This document shows positions 13,391 through 26,879 of a stretch of 64,000 bases of DNA, piece by piece (position 1 is the first letter of the stretch; every line of letters starts with the position of its first letter). Source of the stretch: Phycomyces blakesleeanus NRRL 1555(-). Taxonomy: Eukaryota; Mucoromycota; Mucoromycetes; Mucorales; Phycomycetaceae. The stretch is taken from NCBI RefSeq assembly GCF_001638985.1, contig NW_017265155.1:62001-126000 (forward strand), in the 5' to 3' direction. The position numbers were made by a program, and so were the translations under genes. The notes below the pieces were generated by a model. It saw only the letters and a program-made list of their open reading frames with translations, had not been told where the DNA came from and ran no database searches.

Positions 13391-16300
13391 TAAAGTATAA
13401 CCCAAGTCCTGGGGTTTAAATCAAAATATTCTGGGCCTGTAGAAAATTGTTTACCTTGAACCCCAGGGAATTATTCACGAATGGCGATACTCTTACTTCA
13501 ATTTGCTAATAAAAACATTCATCTGATGTCAATAGGAGTCAGAAGTATAAGCTTTATTTTATACCAGAAGCCTGGTGAGAAAAAAGAAAGGTATATATAT
13601 ATATATAGTTTCTTAAATATGAGTTAGAAACAGTAGCACAGCAGGATCAGAAGCATTCTGCCACAATAAGAATGCATCTTTCTTTGTTATACAAAAAGGA
13701 AGCCACCCGCTCCCAGACACAACATGACGTAGGCGATACAACCATGTACAATTAAAAATACATACAATTATTCGCTATTAGACCATAAACGCCTACTAAA
13801 ATCAACTATCTTATTCTTTTTTGTTATTCTTTTATCCCGATTATATATATGTGTGTGTACAACGAGGTGAATGCAAGACATTTGTACCTTTTACTTTTAG
13901 TATTTGACTTTGTGTCGACTTTGTAAGCTATGAAGTTAAACATATTGCTTACATGTAGCATTCTTACCTTGAACTCGGGAATATGAAGTGTCCCCTTTAA
14001 AGAAAATGTCGACACACAATACAATACTTCTTTAATAAACTATTTTTTAGCACTCTTTATATACTTCGTCACGCCGATAAGAGCGAAAGAGTTTTCTCGG
14101 AGATGCAAAAACAGAAAAAAATATATAGTATATTTTTTTTTGGGTATATGAGACTGTAGTACACCGTCCTTGAATACACTGCTATTTGCTGTAAAAAATA
14201 TATAGAATATAAAGTATAAAAACGAACGTGGATTTAATTACACACAATGTTCACAGTTATTGTATTTTTTGCTTTCTTTTCTTTTAAGAGCAATAGAGGA
14301 AATCATTAAGAAAACCAACATAGAACATATTGTCTTTTGAGATAAAATGTAGAAATTCGATCACTTTACAAAAAACCAAAAAAAAAAGTCAACCACGCAC
14401 ATTGTTTTTTTATTATTAATTTGATACAACTTTGCAAGACAAAACCTATTTGGACACTCTAAATATAGAGTTTCCTTTTATTCTAACTAATCCTAACCAT
14501 ACCTGTGTTTGTCTGTCGCGTTCTTCTTTCTTCCGTGTACCGAGTATTCTCTCGTCTCCACCCGAAATTTCGTACGAGCCACATTTGATTTATATTTATA
14601 TATTTCTTAAATCCAGTATACATTAATATATATATATATATACACGTATTTGGCTCATAAGATAATCGAGAAAAAAAAGTAGAATTTTAGCAAAGAAAAT
14701 AGATATTCTAAATAATGTCATTAACCTATACCGCAGCAATATTCTTTGCTATATCTTTTAGGGTTATCCATACGTTCACACTCGCCAGGTTTCAAGTGCA
14801 TTAATACACGTATTAGCAACGGAGCTATGGTTCGGGATATACGGAGTTTATGCAAGCCGTGTTAAGAATTTACAACAGTACTAACAACAACAACAACACT
14901 AGCACCGGCACCAGTACCAGCGGTAACAGTAACAGCAGTAACAACAAAGTATTTTTTGGTTCTTGTACACCTTTAGCCTGCATGGTTACAGTTTAACCTT
15001 AGATTTTACCATTCAATAAAGAGCCTCTTCCTCGATTAAGAAAATAAACTTACTCCATAATACGTCGTTTATTTCCAATACATAAAGAGTAAATAAAGAT
15101 AGCTTTAACCAACTCCAAGAATTATAAGAATCGCGTAGGGCTTTAGTACATAAATTTAATACATTTATTTATATATATATATACATTTATATAATATATA
15201 TTTGTGTGTCTATAATGATAGGTATATTTTCTCTGCTAGTATTTTATACACCTATACTTGCCCTATATTATTTATAATAAAATAGTATATGTGCAAAATT
15301 TTATTCTCGTTGTTTACAAGCAATATATAAATATATAAAATATTTTCTCTAAAGCTTAAAAATCAAAACCGAGCAAGTAAAATGCAGTAATAATCGAAAG
15401 AATGATTGACTTGAGTACCATACAGATGTGTACAAACCAAATCGCAAATCGAATATTTTTATTTTTATTTTTTTTTGGTTCTTCTAAACAATCTATACAC
15501 GTAAAATATATATATAGTTTGTACATGCATGTCATTATCTTATTTTTCTCCACGGAAAATGACTTATCCGAAACTACTCTTTTGATTTCAATAACAACAA
15601 CCAAAAATAATAATAATATACTTGTCCTTTGAAACACTAGTACCTAGTTGGTGGAAGTACTAGCTCCTTATTATTGACATTAGTCATAATTAAAATATGG
15701 TGTTTTATTGGCTTAAAACAAAAATGGAATTTTATTGACATTTAACTTTTAAAACATATTGTTCCTGAGTAAATATTAGGTATTTAAATCCCAGACAAAC
15801 ACTAGTTTATGTATTAAACTACTTATTATCTTAGATTGTACATCCAAGTATATAATTTTCATATTCATTTTTTGAAACAATAAATGTTATATAAAGAAAT
15901 TGACATATTTTTCAATAAGAAAAATAAAAACAAAGAAAAAAGATATAAAAAAAGATGACTAGAACTATCATTTCTTGAAATAGGCTTTGTGTGATTCTGG
16001 CATATCCATTTTTTTTTGTTTTTTTTATTGTGCGTGTACAGATACAAAGTTCATTGGTTTACTTGGTAAATGTATATAATAAAATATATATATTTCACAA
16101 GATGGTACTACAGAAAAATAGAAGTCAATATTGAATGTTCTAGACCACTTGATATTTTGCTTTATTTACTTAATTTGTTGTTGTTGTATGGAATACTGTT
16201 AATGATAAAAGGTTGATATTTTTTTTTGCATAAAACAAAAGTAAAAAAATAAAAAAATACCTTAATTTGTTTGATTTGTTAGCCTTTCTAATACATACAT

Positions 16301-16934
16301 ATGTACATCATATAATCAATACATGATCTTATTAGGCAAAAAAATATATCTGACAGGACCAAAAAAAGAAAATGTGCATATTAAAGATTCCAAACAAGGT
16401 ATTGGTTCTATAATGGAAATGCTTGTGATTTACACTGAAATAGCAAGATTATCCAATGTCAAATTTCTTTTTTTTTCTGGAAGAAATCAACAGAGAGCAA
16501 AGACACGCTTTATAAGAAGATCATCTTTATGACAGTAGATATATGACTTATGATATTTGATTCTTTGTGAGATATTAGAATGTACCCTAGATCAGCCAAA
16601 TGTATATGAAGATCTTTAGAACACTTGTATAGAAACTAATATGTGCCTCAAAAGATACGAACATTAATCATTCAGTTTGTTCGACTAGTATCTCTTGGGG
16701 TTTAGCAGAACAAATTGTTATCATTATTTTTACTTCTTTTTAAAAATTATTAAATATACACATTGTGATAAAGGGGCTCGTTTTTTTTGTGGTATACGTT
16801 TATATATACATATTGTGTTCATAGTTATTATGTTTTTTTTTAATGCAAGAATATATTATATATTTCAACAATAATTACTAAGAACAATGCATAATATTCT
16901 TTGCTGTGATTTTGTCCTTATTCATTTCGACTAC

Positions 16935-16966
<32 letters not shown>

Positions 16967-17327
16967 ATATATATTTTGCTGTTCTCTTTCTACTCTGTGG
17001 ATAAATTAATAATAAATGGGATTGTTGGAATTAAACATAAATGATAAATGGATAATTTTCTGGGGGAGGGTCTTTTTTTGTTGGTCTTTTTTTTTGTCTT
17101 GATAAAACACTACAAAATATGAATATATGAATATACACACACACACACACATATATATATATATGTGTGTGTGTGCTGATACATACATACATATACATAT
17201 ACATATATATATATATATATATACATATACACACACATGTATGTATATATATAATATATATATCCTGCAAACAAACAAGCAAAAAAAGCAAAGAAAAAGA
17301 AAGAAAGAAAAAAGACCTATGGGTTGT
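13391..17327. other. Long gene-poor AT-rich region
   Basis: About 3.9 kb with no gene I can support. It holds an AAC/AGC-type trinucleotide-rich block (14878-14948), many TA/TG microsatellites (14625-14641, 15170-15180, 16936-16958, 17135-17225) and poly-A/T runs. An isolated protein-like stretch (GCIAYVMLCLGAGGFLFV then stop, minus strand, about 13700-13765) could be the last exon of a small membrane protein, but I found no matching start. Confidence 0.45.
17135..17260. repeat. Compound CA/TA/TG microsatellite
   Basis: Alternating CA, TA and TG dinucleotide runs with an overall near-palindromic arrangement immediately downstream of the velvet gene stop codon. Confidence 0.85.
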
Positions 17328-19781
17328 CTAGCTCTTTTCATGGGAATCTTGTTGAATTCCATAATTCTGTAATTGTTCGGGAAGTTGTTCTCGTAGAGAG
17401 GGTAGCGCCTGTGCGTGTTGACGTACGTTTTGCTCATTGGCATTAAGAATTATTTCAGGGCGATCAGGGCGAGCTCCTAGAGAAACTCTTCTACCTTGGG
17501 CAAGATTTTGGGGAGAAAGTGGAATTAGATTCCCGTTTGCCCTTGAGTGTTGCATATTAATAAATGAATATGGGGCATCATTTTGCTGATTCCAATTTGT
17601 GTGTAGATTGACATTTCCGATACTCCTGCTGCCGTTATCTTCTTTGTTTAACGGTGATTGGGATTGTGGTTGTCTGTGTGTGATGGGTGGGAGCATGGTG
17701 AATGGTGCATTAGATGATCCAATTTCATGTTGGTGATGATAATGTACTCTTTGGTTTGACAGCCCTGTCGAGGTAGGAGATGGGGTTGATAATGTACTAT
17801 GTTCAGGGTGAATCAGGTTCGCTAGGCTTAATTTCTTGTAGCTTTGATCCGTGAGAGCTGCTATTATTATTATCATTATTATTATCATTATCATTATCAT
17901 TACAATTATTAATACAATTGTTGTTATTGTTATAATATTATTATTATTAATCAAATAAGAATATTATAGTTAAATCTTATTAATATCATCGTTTGAAAGA
18001 ATTTAACTAAATAGGTTAATACATCTATTAACGTTTCTAGGATACTTACTTGGTGAGTATTTTCGTTTTGTTTCGTATAGCTGTTGATTTGTGGTATTTT
18101 GATTAGCCAGGCAGTCTTGATTAGAAATCCCAAGTCCTAAACGCAAAATATCAAATGAAAATGTTTTTTTTTTTAAAATAAGCATCAATAGAAACAAGGG
18201 TGGTTTATCTTTTGGGTTATTTTTCTTTACCAATTGAGCCACTCCCCTATTTTATATATGTATGTGTGTGTGTGTGTGTGTGCAATTTTTTTTTGCTTAC
18301 CCGAAATTAGAGATGAAACAGTGTATTGTCCACTGGAACTGTGATCTGGTGTAGATGATGATAATAATGGTGTAGAATGTTTGTAGTGTTGGTGCTTTTC
18401 AATAGGGTCTGTGTCCATGTGTATTAAGTTGTCTCGTGTGGGGATAGGAAGGCTACAATCGTCATTGTGTACAGGAGCACCCATGTATTCATCAGGATAC
18501 GAGCACGCTGTTGTAACGCTCTGGTTTGAGATTGAGCTCCTTGTAGTGGTGAGCATCATTTCATCATAGTAATTTTGGTTTTCGGCTGTGTCGCATTGAT
18601 CACTCTCGTTATCTGCAGATTCTTCGTCCTGGGAATCCTCGTCGTCTTCGAACATGCAGATGGATTCATAGGGTTCATTGGACACAATAGCTTCCGAATG
18701 AGCCTTTTTACTATTGCTACTGCTACTACTATTATTATGGCTATTGCTATTGGTAGTGGCTTTACGTGCAGATTCTCGTTTGCGGGTTTTCGATTCTTTT
18801 CTGATTCTGATTTTTAAACCCTGATCTGCAAAGGATCGGGCAAGCGGGCAGGATTCGTACATACCAGGGAACTATAAACTTATATGATCAAATGTATGAA
18901 CATTGGAATACGCGATTATCATTTTTATCTAAAAAAGAAAATCACAAGAGGTTTACTGACCTTTTTAGCAGAATAGACACTAAATTCATCGGTTGTAATT
19001 GATTCTCTAAAGCAAACATGGGAACTACAGCTGTATCAGACTCCACACAAACATACATACACCCACCCACACCCACACACACTACCCGCAATGTATATAT
19101 ATAAAAGCCTTACCTTTCCATATCAAATAAAGACATCCGAAGTCGATAGGTTCCTTCTGCTCTAACAGACATTTCTGAAAACACAAAAAAGGCACCTTCT
19201 GTATTGTCCAGATCTCTGAGAAGATACAAAGAAGACACACTTCGGCCAACAGTCAGTCTGCTGTGAAACTCTAGGGATAAACTATCATCGTCTGATTCTG
19301 TTGCGTTTGTGGGAATAAGAATCGCAGCAAGAAATAGATAAGGCGAGCGTAGCTGAAGTCTGTATTAATTAATTAATTAAAATATTATTATTATTATTAT
19401 TATTAGTCATACGTGCTACATTTTTTTATCCACCCTTTCTTTATATATATTATATATGTTGGCTCACAGATTTTTATTTTCATCGTTTTTTCGCTTTAAT
19501 TTTAGCTCTACTATTGGTGGAGGATCGATAGGTCTGCGATCAACTAGAGAATAAATTTTGATGACAAGTTTAGAGAGTGTGAACAAAATTTCAAACAAAA
19601 TAATAGTCGCAGCTTTACCTCGTTCACCTATGCCACACATCCTAGACCGAACGGGTTGTTGTCTTATGACGAGTTCAAATGATCTGGTAATTGCGTTAAT
19701 ATAATGTCAAATGTCATGATCATCTGATTGAATCCTGTTTGCTTACAATGAAGTGTTGTTTTGACTAGAATGTGTACTCAT
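17328..19781 (-). CDS. Velvet-family transcription regulator (8 exons, 559 aa)
   Basis: Exons 19747-19781, 19619-19683, 19468-19543, 19114-19359, 18961-19030, 18301-18871, 18050-18136 and 17328-17857 join in frame to 560 codons. The N-terminal 170 residues form a velvet domain, a fungal-specific fold related to NF-kB that binds DNA and dimerises with other velvet proteins to couple light, development and secondary metabolism. Hallmarks seen: FELVIRQQPVRSRMCG, RRPIDPPPIVELK, SSLYLLRDLDNTEGAFFVF, SVRAEGTYRLRMSLFD, FSVYSAKKFPGM and SFADQGLKIRIRK. The rest (about residues 190-559) is low-complexity, rich in Ser, Asn, Gln and acid residues, with a basic stretch right after the domain that could be a nuclear signal (KTRKRES). 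It is closest in pattern to VelB/VosA-type proteins; I cannot assign an orthologue. Start chosen because the next upstream in-frame codon of exon 2 is a stop. Confidence 0.92.
17864..17948. repeat. ATT/TTA trinucleotide-rich intron tract
   Basis: Imperfect (TTA)n-like repeats fill the start of the last velvet intron, directly upstream of the acceptor for the final exon on the minus strand. Confidence 0.8.
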
Positions 19782-22566
19782 TGGTTCCAAGCAGGGTTGA
19801 CTGCTCATTCTTATAATGATAACAATAAAAAAAGAGGTGTATATAAAGAGAAAAGGAAAAAGAGGGAGGGTAAGGGGAGAATGTTAAATATATTGTACTT
19901 TGTACTTTGTGTGTGTGTGAATATGAAAGAAAGAAGCAAAAGAAGAAGCAAAAGAAGAAGAAGAAGAAAGAAAGAAGAAAGTACCCAAAAAAAAGGGGGA
20001 GGGGCTTGTAAGGTGTAATTTTCCATATATTTAATGTATTAAAATTGGGGGTAATTTTTTTTTATATTGTGCTTATTATTATTTGTTGCTGTTGGTTGTT
20101 TTGGCTGTGTATAGTGTGTGTACATAGTATGTGTATATAGTGTGTGTATATAGTGTGTGTGTGTGATGGTTGTGCAATGCTGAACCCATTTTTTGGCTAT
20201 CCTTGTAATGTACAAGTGTGGAAAAGCGCATACTGTGCTTGGCTGAGTTGCTTTAAGCTGCCATAGTGTCTGACGTTGAAAATTATTACGTGTGCTGATA
20301 TCAACTGCCTAGTTTGGTACTTGAAGTTCTATTCCATTTAGTCTTTCTGGTAGCCTGAGCTTTTTTGCAGCCTACATGTCAGTTAAATGTTACCCAAAAA
20401 CACAAAAACTCGGAAGGCTCTCCCATACACAGTAAGCTTTTGCCTATTGTGTAACCATAATGAATACATGCTCCTCTGGGTCTAATTTTCTTAATGTATT
20501 TTAATACTACTTCTAGAAGACTGGATAAAGCATTTTTCCCTTCTTAGCAACCAATATAATCCCCCAAAAATTACAAAAGCAAAATCAGTTTTGAACTCAA
20601 GGCGTTTACCAACTGGACGAACAGGTGACAGCAATTCGGGTAAAGCTGTATGGTGAACAAAAATAAGTAGAGAATTTATCGTCAGATTTAATCGATTATT
20701 GGATAATTATATTGAAATTAGATCCGCCACGTGATTACTGTTTGAAGTCGAAAAAAAAAAAGAAAAAATTGGCCCAAAAGAAAGTGATTCAGGTTTTCCA
20801 AAAACAAAAAGAATATTCCACATCTTTTAATGTCAAGGCATCCCTTTTTTTCTCATTTTTTTCTGCATATTATGCCTTAAATCGACAGCCAAGCTAAAAT
20901 ATATGTTTACTTTGTTATAACTATGAATAATAGCAGGCAGTAAAATACTCATCTACTAAAAGGTTGTCATTAGCAGGTTAACAATAGTATTTTATGAAAA
21001 AAGAAAAAATATTGAACTGAATTCACAGCTAAATCACAAAATAAGTACTTTTCTCATACATATATTATATTACTATTAAATGTGAGAGTATAATTGCAAT
21101 TTACTATCCCGCCAAAATAAGGGGAGGAGGAGGAGTTTGATCTCATCCAAGAATTGGTTTCTATTATAAAAGCGTATTAATGGCTTCAGTAGTATTGTAT
21201 ACTTTATATTTATTTTTGTGCTGTTAGAAATCACACTCATATTAAAGCGGCGAATATATGTCTAGGGACGGCCTCCTAATCTTCCAAAAAAAAAAAAGGT
21301 ATTTTCTTATAAATGTATGTTGTCTTGGGTGTGTGTGTTCATAGTTACTTATCTTAACACTCAATATAAGTGCAAATGGCTAATCTATTACTGTAATATT
21401 TAAACAAGTATACCTTTAATTATGTTAAGAAGCAAATGAAAAACATTACCCTTAAATATATATTTCTTAAACTTCCATAAATGCAACGTATTATTATTCT
21501 ATATATGAAACCCCCTTGCTTATCTCTCTCTATCTATCTCCACCTTATGGTCGAGCTAAAATAATAATAAAAAGTAACTGCATCAAGCTATAGCTTTTTT
21601 GTACTTTACAATAAATTTTGTCAATTTAATTAAAACAAAAATATATATACATTTTATATATTAAAATCTGTAATACTAATTACAGTTAAATCTCAGGTTG
21701 AACATATAAACTCAGTAGTATATATAATTATTATTTTAATGATTTGCAGCAAAATACTTGTGATTCCAACAAATCAAACCAATGTTTTGATTTGTCAAAA
21801 AACCAAATTCAAAGTATAAAAAGAATAAAATAAATATATGTATGTATGTATCTATGTATGTATATCACTGTTGAGATATGGCAGTTTTATATATCTATAT
21901 ACGCCTGTAAAGAGATTCAATAACGCCAACAACAGTAACAACGCCCACATTAGCAACTTGTATTTAGGGAAAACCAAGTCTTTTACAAAAGCATTGTTAG
22001 ACTTAATATTTTTCAAATACACCATGTATTCCATGGCACTACTGTCATTAGCTCCTCTTATCTTTCTCTCATAGTTCATTATCTTAATTGATATCAAGAC
22101 ATTAAAACATCCCTTGTCCCCCTTATTTTATCTCATTTTAGAGAGAGAAAGAGGGAAATGAATAAAGAAAGAGAGATCGATCAGAATATTTCAAATATCG
22201 AATGACTACATATTTTACTTTAATTCTACCTAATTTGGACTATATTTGCCATGGCAACCACTATATTAAAGGTGTCGGAAACATTACCATCATCGCGCGG
22301 AATTAGGTATTTGCCCGACCTGTATTATGGTGTATTCTATGCCTGATGTGTACCATGCAGTTTCTATTTTGTCCTACACAAATGTAACAGTCATCAATTT
22401 TCAAATACAGGAATAGACGCCTGTAAATTGTGATAAAGTACAGTAGCTTAATAATATTGTAAAGAGCAAAAAAAGAAAATAAAAAAATAAGAATATTACA
22501 GCATAATAAAGTAGAATAAAGTAGGATATAAGGACAATATCAGAAGCAAGACAAAATAGCAATATA
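19782..22566. other. Velvet upstream region and spacer
   Basis: Contains the velvet promoter, an AAG/AAGA purine-rich block (19920-20000), a degenerate TGTGTATATAG repeat (20105-20165), and AT-rich sequence. A minus-strand stretch near 20540-20610 reads like part of an RNA-recognition motif (KTDFAFVIF) but has no gene around it. Nothing else supported. Confidence 0.45.
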
Positions 22567-23084
22567 TTATTTCAATTGATTACTAGAAGCTATTCTCTCC
22601 ATTGAAAGTTGTTCCTCTGTCAATCGCTTCTGTGCAACTGTCTCCGATACTCGCTGCTCCTCTTTTATGCGAGCTGCGTCATCTCTCTGACGCCTCTCAC
22701 GTGCATCATACTGATCTTGGTAAAAATCAACCGAGTTTTGGGTACTGACTGCTGGGGAGGGCCGATTGATACGTGCATCGTATGCTTTGTTCACAAATAA
22801 TAATAACAACAACGAGAATAAGCTTGATACTCTCCTGAATAGTTACACTCTTAAAAAGAATAACAAGGCTTACCCCAATAGGCTGCACATAGAACACCAG
22901 TTCCTACAATGACCGCACCCCCTAGTCTAACATTCTGTCGAAATCGAATCCGCTTTTCTGCATGATCAGAACTGCCCGGAGCACCAAGTAGTTTTGGCTC
23001 TAGTTTATCTAAAAGTATCTTCACTCCATATATAGATGCGCCTCCTACAACAGCCAACAAAAATGGGGGAAGTCTAGGAATCAT
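22567..23084 (-). CDS. Small membrane protein with C-terminal coiled coil (2 exons, 142 aa)
   Basis: Exons 22874-23084 and 22567-22784 join across a GTAAGC...AAAG intron to 143 codons. N-terminal MIPRLPPFLLAVVGGASIYGV is a probable membrane segment; a second hydrophobic stretch follows a basic loop (GGAVIVGTGVLCAAYWG, about residues 54-70). The C-terminal half is highly charged and helical (DARERRQRDDAARIKEEQR). This topology, two short membrane helices and a soluble coil, is common in small mitochondrial inner-membrane proteins, but I do not recognise the family and the location is inferred. Confidence 0.65.
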
Positions 23085-24240
23085 TGAATGCGATGGTTGA
23101 TTTTTTTTTTCTTTTCTGTGTGGGAATGGAATGGCAGAGTTTGTTTGTGTAGACTACAAAAGCTGATATTAAACCCCCGAAAAAACCAAAGCCAAGCAAA
23201 TCAGATACCCAGAATTCGACACCGATAATCCAATCTTAGTGTTGCGTTGTGCCTGAATACGAGAGATATAATGGTAATATTCATAATACTCATAATAGAA
23301 ACAATAAGAGCTTTCTGTTTGTCCTTATATAGCACAGAAAAGTATAATACTTAGTAGGAAGTAATTATGAACGATTTTCAAATTTATCTATTTTTTCTAG
23401 TGATATTTAAAGTATATTCTACATAATTAATATATTTTACAGAGACCAAGGGTCATAAAGCTTAAACAAAGGGATACAGTTATACTTGCTTTTATTCGTA
23501 CCTGAATCTCAGCACATATTAACGAAAAGATATAACTAAGCCGAAGAATAAGAACTTTAGATGACACACCATGAGAAGAAAAAAAAAGGGGGGGGGGGCG
23601 ATTAAGAGGACTCTTTTGAAGAATGCTTTTAATCTTTTTCAAAACCACCCTCTGAATCGCCTCTTTTTTTTTGGAGTGAGAATGGGTCTCAGAAAATGAC
23701 AAAGACATATTTTTGCTACGTATTTCGATCACACATTAACATACTGTAAATATACTGGAAAGTGTTTTTTTTTTTAATTTTAGTGTTATATATATCAAAA
23801 TAGCTTTCGAAACCCCCTAACTGAACGGCATATATAGTAATGATCATTAAATGTCTTTGAAAGTAATAAAAAAAAGTACGTAAAGGAAATCCATAAAGTT
23901 ATTTGTGAGCATGAACTGTAACTAGGTAAGGATGGTTTTTATCCAACACAAAATTTATCACAGAAACAGAGTTTATAACACTATGGATATCATCGTCATA
24001 TACCTAGTTTTTATCTAAATCTAGACCTTGGTTATTAATATAATTCATTTGATATATATTTATATATTATATAAAACCAAACTTAAAACACCCTTTTAAT
24101 TAAATCAGGAACATAAGACATAAGATAAAAAACAAATACACATACACACACTTGAATCGCTGGTGCGACTAGTACTGAATCTATTGTTACGACTTTTGAG
24201 AAGTTCTATTTGTAAAAAGTCTCTGGAGGGGTAAATTATA
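23085..24240. other. Spacer
   Basis: AT-rich. A short minus-strand open frame (ATG near 23708, about 94 codons, with KKEAIQRVVLKKIKSILQ) overlaps a poly-G/C run at 23589-23600 and has no family resemblance; not called as a gene. Confidence 0.4.
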
Positions 24241-25205
24241 AGAGAAATTAGATTATTTATTTGATGGTTTTTAATTTTATTTTGAAGGGGTTGAGGTATT
24301 TTGTATTCTGAATGTTATAAATGAGAGTGTGGCTTTATGTGGGGGAGGAGCCTGTTGAGTCGAGAGCAAAGTCAGAGCAGAGACGTGATATTGATGTATG
24401 GACAGTGCAGAGGACAGAATATAGTTGAGAAGGAATAAAGTGAAAGTATAAAAGACATAGGATAGAAGGGCATTACTCGGTGCAGAAAAATATAACAAGC
24501 TAATTTATGGGTACAAGCCGTAGAACCAAACGCTACGGTTTCTGTGGGGAGAATAATGAATGATTAGAAAAGGTGTTGTTGTTGTTGGCCAAGAGAAGGG
24601 TTAATTGGGCGAGTATGGATAAATTCATTGGAGAAGATTAGCCGATAAGATTGTGTGGGTAGTTAGGACTATGGCTCGGCTGAACACCGTAGCGGATAGA
24701 AAAGGATGGGGTAAAAAAAACAAGCGTTTTTTTTTTGTGAGAATGCATTGCAGGATACGGTTAAGAGAGATAGTGCAAAGGAGAGGGCGCAATGATGTTT
24801 ACGTTCCATGTGCCCGCCAATTTGGTATATGTGGCGAGCCTTCAAATTACGCCAGGATGTTTAATAAGTACAACAAAGATGAAGATTAGACTGAGGATTA
24901 GTAACCATGTGAGACAATGGCAATAGAAGGAAAGTACATAGGTTGGTAAAAAGGGTCTAAAACTTGCGTTGGAGATAATTATATGGCTTTCGTAACGAGA
25001 TTTAGAGGTAGACCGAGTGCTTGATGAACTCTAGATCGAGCTTCAGGGAAGACCTAAAGGAGAAAGGAGTTGAAGCCCGTGTTCTCGGATCGGAGGAGAG
25101 TTGCCATCCATTGAGAGACCAAACCACGGGGCTGATATGGGGCGTGGATGAGAGGCTGGAGCCAACGAACTTGAAGGGCACATTACCGTGTAACAGGGTC
25201 TAGAA
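24240..25205. other. Unexplained less AT-rich block
   Basis: About 1 kb stands out from its surroundings by higher G content and the near absence of microsatellites. It carries short open frames on the plus strand (24662-24889 and 25021-25203) and protein-like fragments on the minus strand interrupted by stops. Neither strand gives a full gene. It could be a decayed mobile element or an old pseudogene. Confidence 0.3.
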
Positions 25206-25803
25206 CACCAAAACTATAGTACTTGAATTTAGTCATAGCTTTAGTTATCAAAAATGTATTATCATTATTATTATTCTTTTTAAAAATAATAATCAATAGT
25301 AATTAATTAAAGCATCTTTACTGGTTTAGATAATCTGAAAGTATATCTGTTTATTCCTTAGATGCATATATATATATATATTATTTGACTGTCCCAAGGT
25401 ATGTGCATGTGTTCCTGTGTCTGTGTCTTTTTTTTTGTAGGTTGAGAGCTTATGTCTCACATTTTTATTGCTCAGACGTTGGGGTAATAGAGAGGTGGCT
25501 GGACAAATGTTGTTCGAGTACTTAGAAGAAGTCTAGACTAGACATCAAATTCCAGCATGAAAGACTTTAATTAGCTTAATGTACCAAGATGTTAATAAGT
25601 TTAAAAAAAGATGTTAAGAAACTTAGTGTTCTTGAGCATAAGTCGGATGAGAATTTGTCCAACCTATAAAGCAAAACACACAGTCTAGCCGTTAAAAACA
25701 TTTATATGATTTTTGAACTACAAACACAATGTGCTGCCCATTGCGCCACATGTGCTTCTAGCCGCGATAATGTTAAGATTATATTTATTAAAAAAATGTA
25801 AAG

Positions 25804-25985
25804 ACTCGGCTTTTGGATATAGCTTGCAGTAAAAACTTGTTGGGTATTGTATCTCTTGAAATATTAAAAAACTCGGCTTTCGGAAATAGGCTTGGAGTAA
25901 AGCTTAAATTTGTAGTAAATTTCTTGAAATATGAAAGGATTCGGCTTTCGGAAATAGTCTGCAGCACAACTTATTGTGTTGTGTG
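25804..25985. repeat. Degenerate tandem repeat, three units of about 67 bp
   Basis: Units begin near 25804, 25871 and 25939 with the shared core TCGGCTTTCGGAAATAG (first copy TCGGCTTTTGGATATAG), followed by GCAGTAAA-like sequence and, in the first two, a conserved CTTGAAATATTAAA-type end. The third unit is incomplete. Confidence 0.8.
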
Positions 25986-26879
25986 GTATATTCAAACCAA
26001 AATTTACTTTGCTTATATAATAGTGGCGTGGATTAACAACTGAATTGTACGAGTTATCCCTTTCAAATCACAGATAATATATTTATAGACTACCGAGGAA
26101 TATTCTTAAGAGAGATAAAGTATAAGTAATGGCTATTATGGTAGGCAAACAGCTATATTCACTATATATATATATATATATATACGGTATTCTCTAAAAT
26201 CAGTCTATATATGATATATGCAGTATACCTTGTTCTCATACGGGAATTGAGACCTTTGGCGCAGTATCTCCTTTCCCTCTCTCATACGCAATCTTTATGA
26301 TCTTGATAGTGTGAGAAGCTCTTAGATATTCAACAACATTGATTGCCTAGCCTTAAACCAACCTTCAATGCCTTTAGACTACTTTCAGTCGAAAACATAA
26401 GTTTAAGCCTCCACTCTTTTCTCTTTTAAAAGCTTTTTTTAGAGAACATTTCTATACTTTGTTAGTCCTTAGAATACCAGATCCGCTCATACGATGATTA
26501 TGATAATGATGTGAAGCAAGTGGTGATATTGTCAAATAACTCGGACAAGGAAATCGAACAAAGACGAATTAAAAAAGAGACACGGAAGTTTATTGGGTAA
26601 TAGTTTATTAATATTAATATAAAGGGTTTAAGTAGTAAAATGGGTCTCTGAGATAACGTCTAACAGAAGAATATGTATAATTCAGGTAGTAATATTAAAA
26701 TTTGTGTGCATAAGAAAATAATAAGGAGTATATAAGTGTATATATGTATATGAGAGATCAATGAAAATACACATACGTATGTGTATATGTGTATGTATGT
26801 TACATATAAATACAGGCATATATATATGTGTGTATGGTGTATGAGGTTGACAGTACTATTATCAGTAAACACTAGACCT
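25986..26879. other. Spacer downstream of the transporter gene
   Basis: AT-rich, with a (TA)n run at 26162-26184 and TA/TG repeats at 26740-26835. No gene seen. Confidence 0.5.

Noticed and set aside
13400..13480. Hairpin formed by CCTGGGGTTTAA and TTGAACCCCAGG
   Set aside because: Arms of about 11 bp with mismatches and no larger structure; likely chance.
13690..14060. Possible two-exon small membrane protein (TFSLKGTLHIPEF and GCIAYVMLCLGAGGFLFV)
   Set aside because: No ATG in the first segment and no consistent splice phase joining the two; kept only as a note in the region description.
14870..14983. Minus-strand ORF of 37 codons encoding mostly leucine
   Set aside because: It is the read-through of an AAC/AGC-type trinucleotide repeat; composition explained by the repeat.
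20540..20610. Minus-strand stretch resembling an RRM (KRLEFKTDFAFVIF)
   Set aside because: Single short fragment with no start, no RNP2 motif and no flanking exons that continue it.
20590..20640. tRNA-like box sequence (AACTGG / TTGGTAAACGCC on the minus strand)
   Set aside because: No acceptor stem, anticodon arm or T-loop could be assembled.
25804..25985. CRISPR-like direct repeats
   Set aside because: Repeats are degenerate, contiguous 67-bp units without unique spacers, in a eukaryotic genome.
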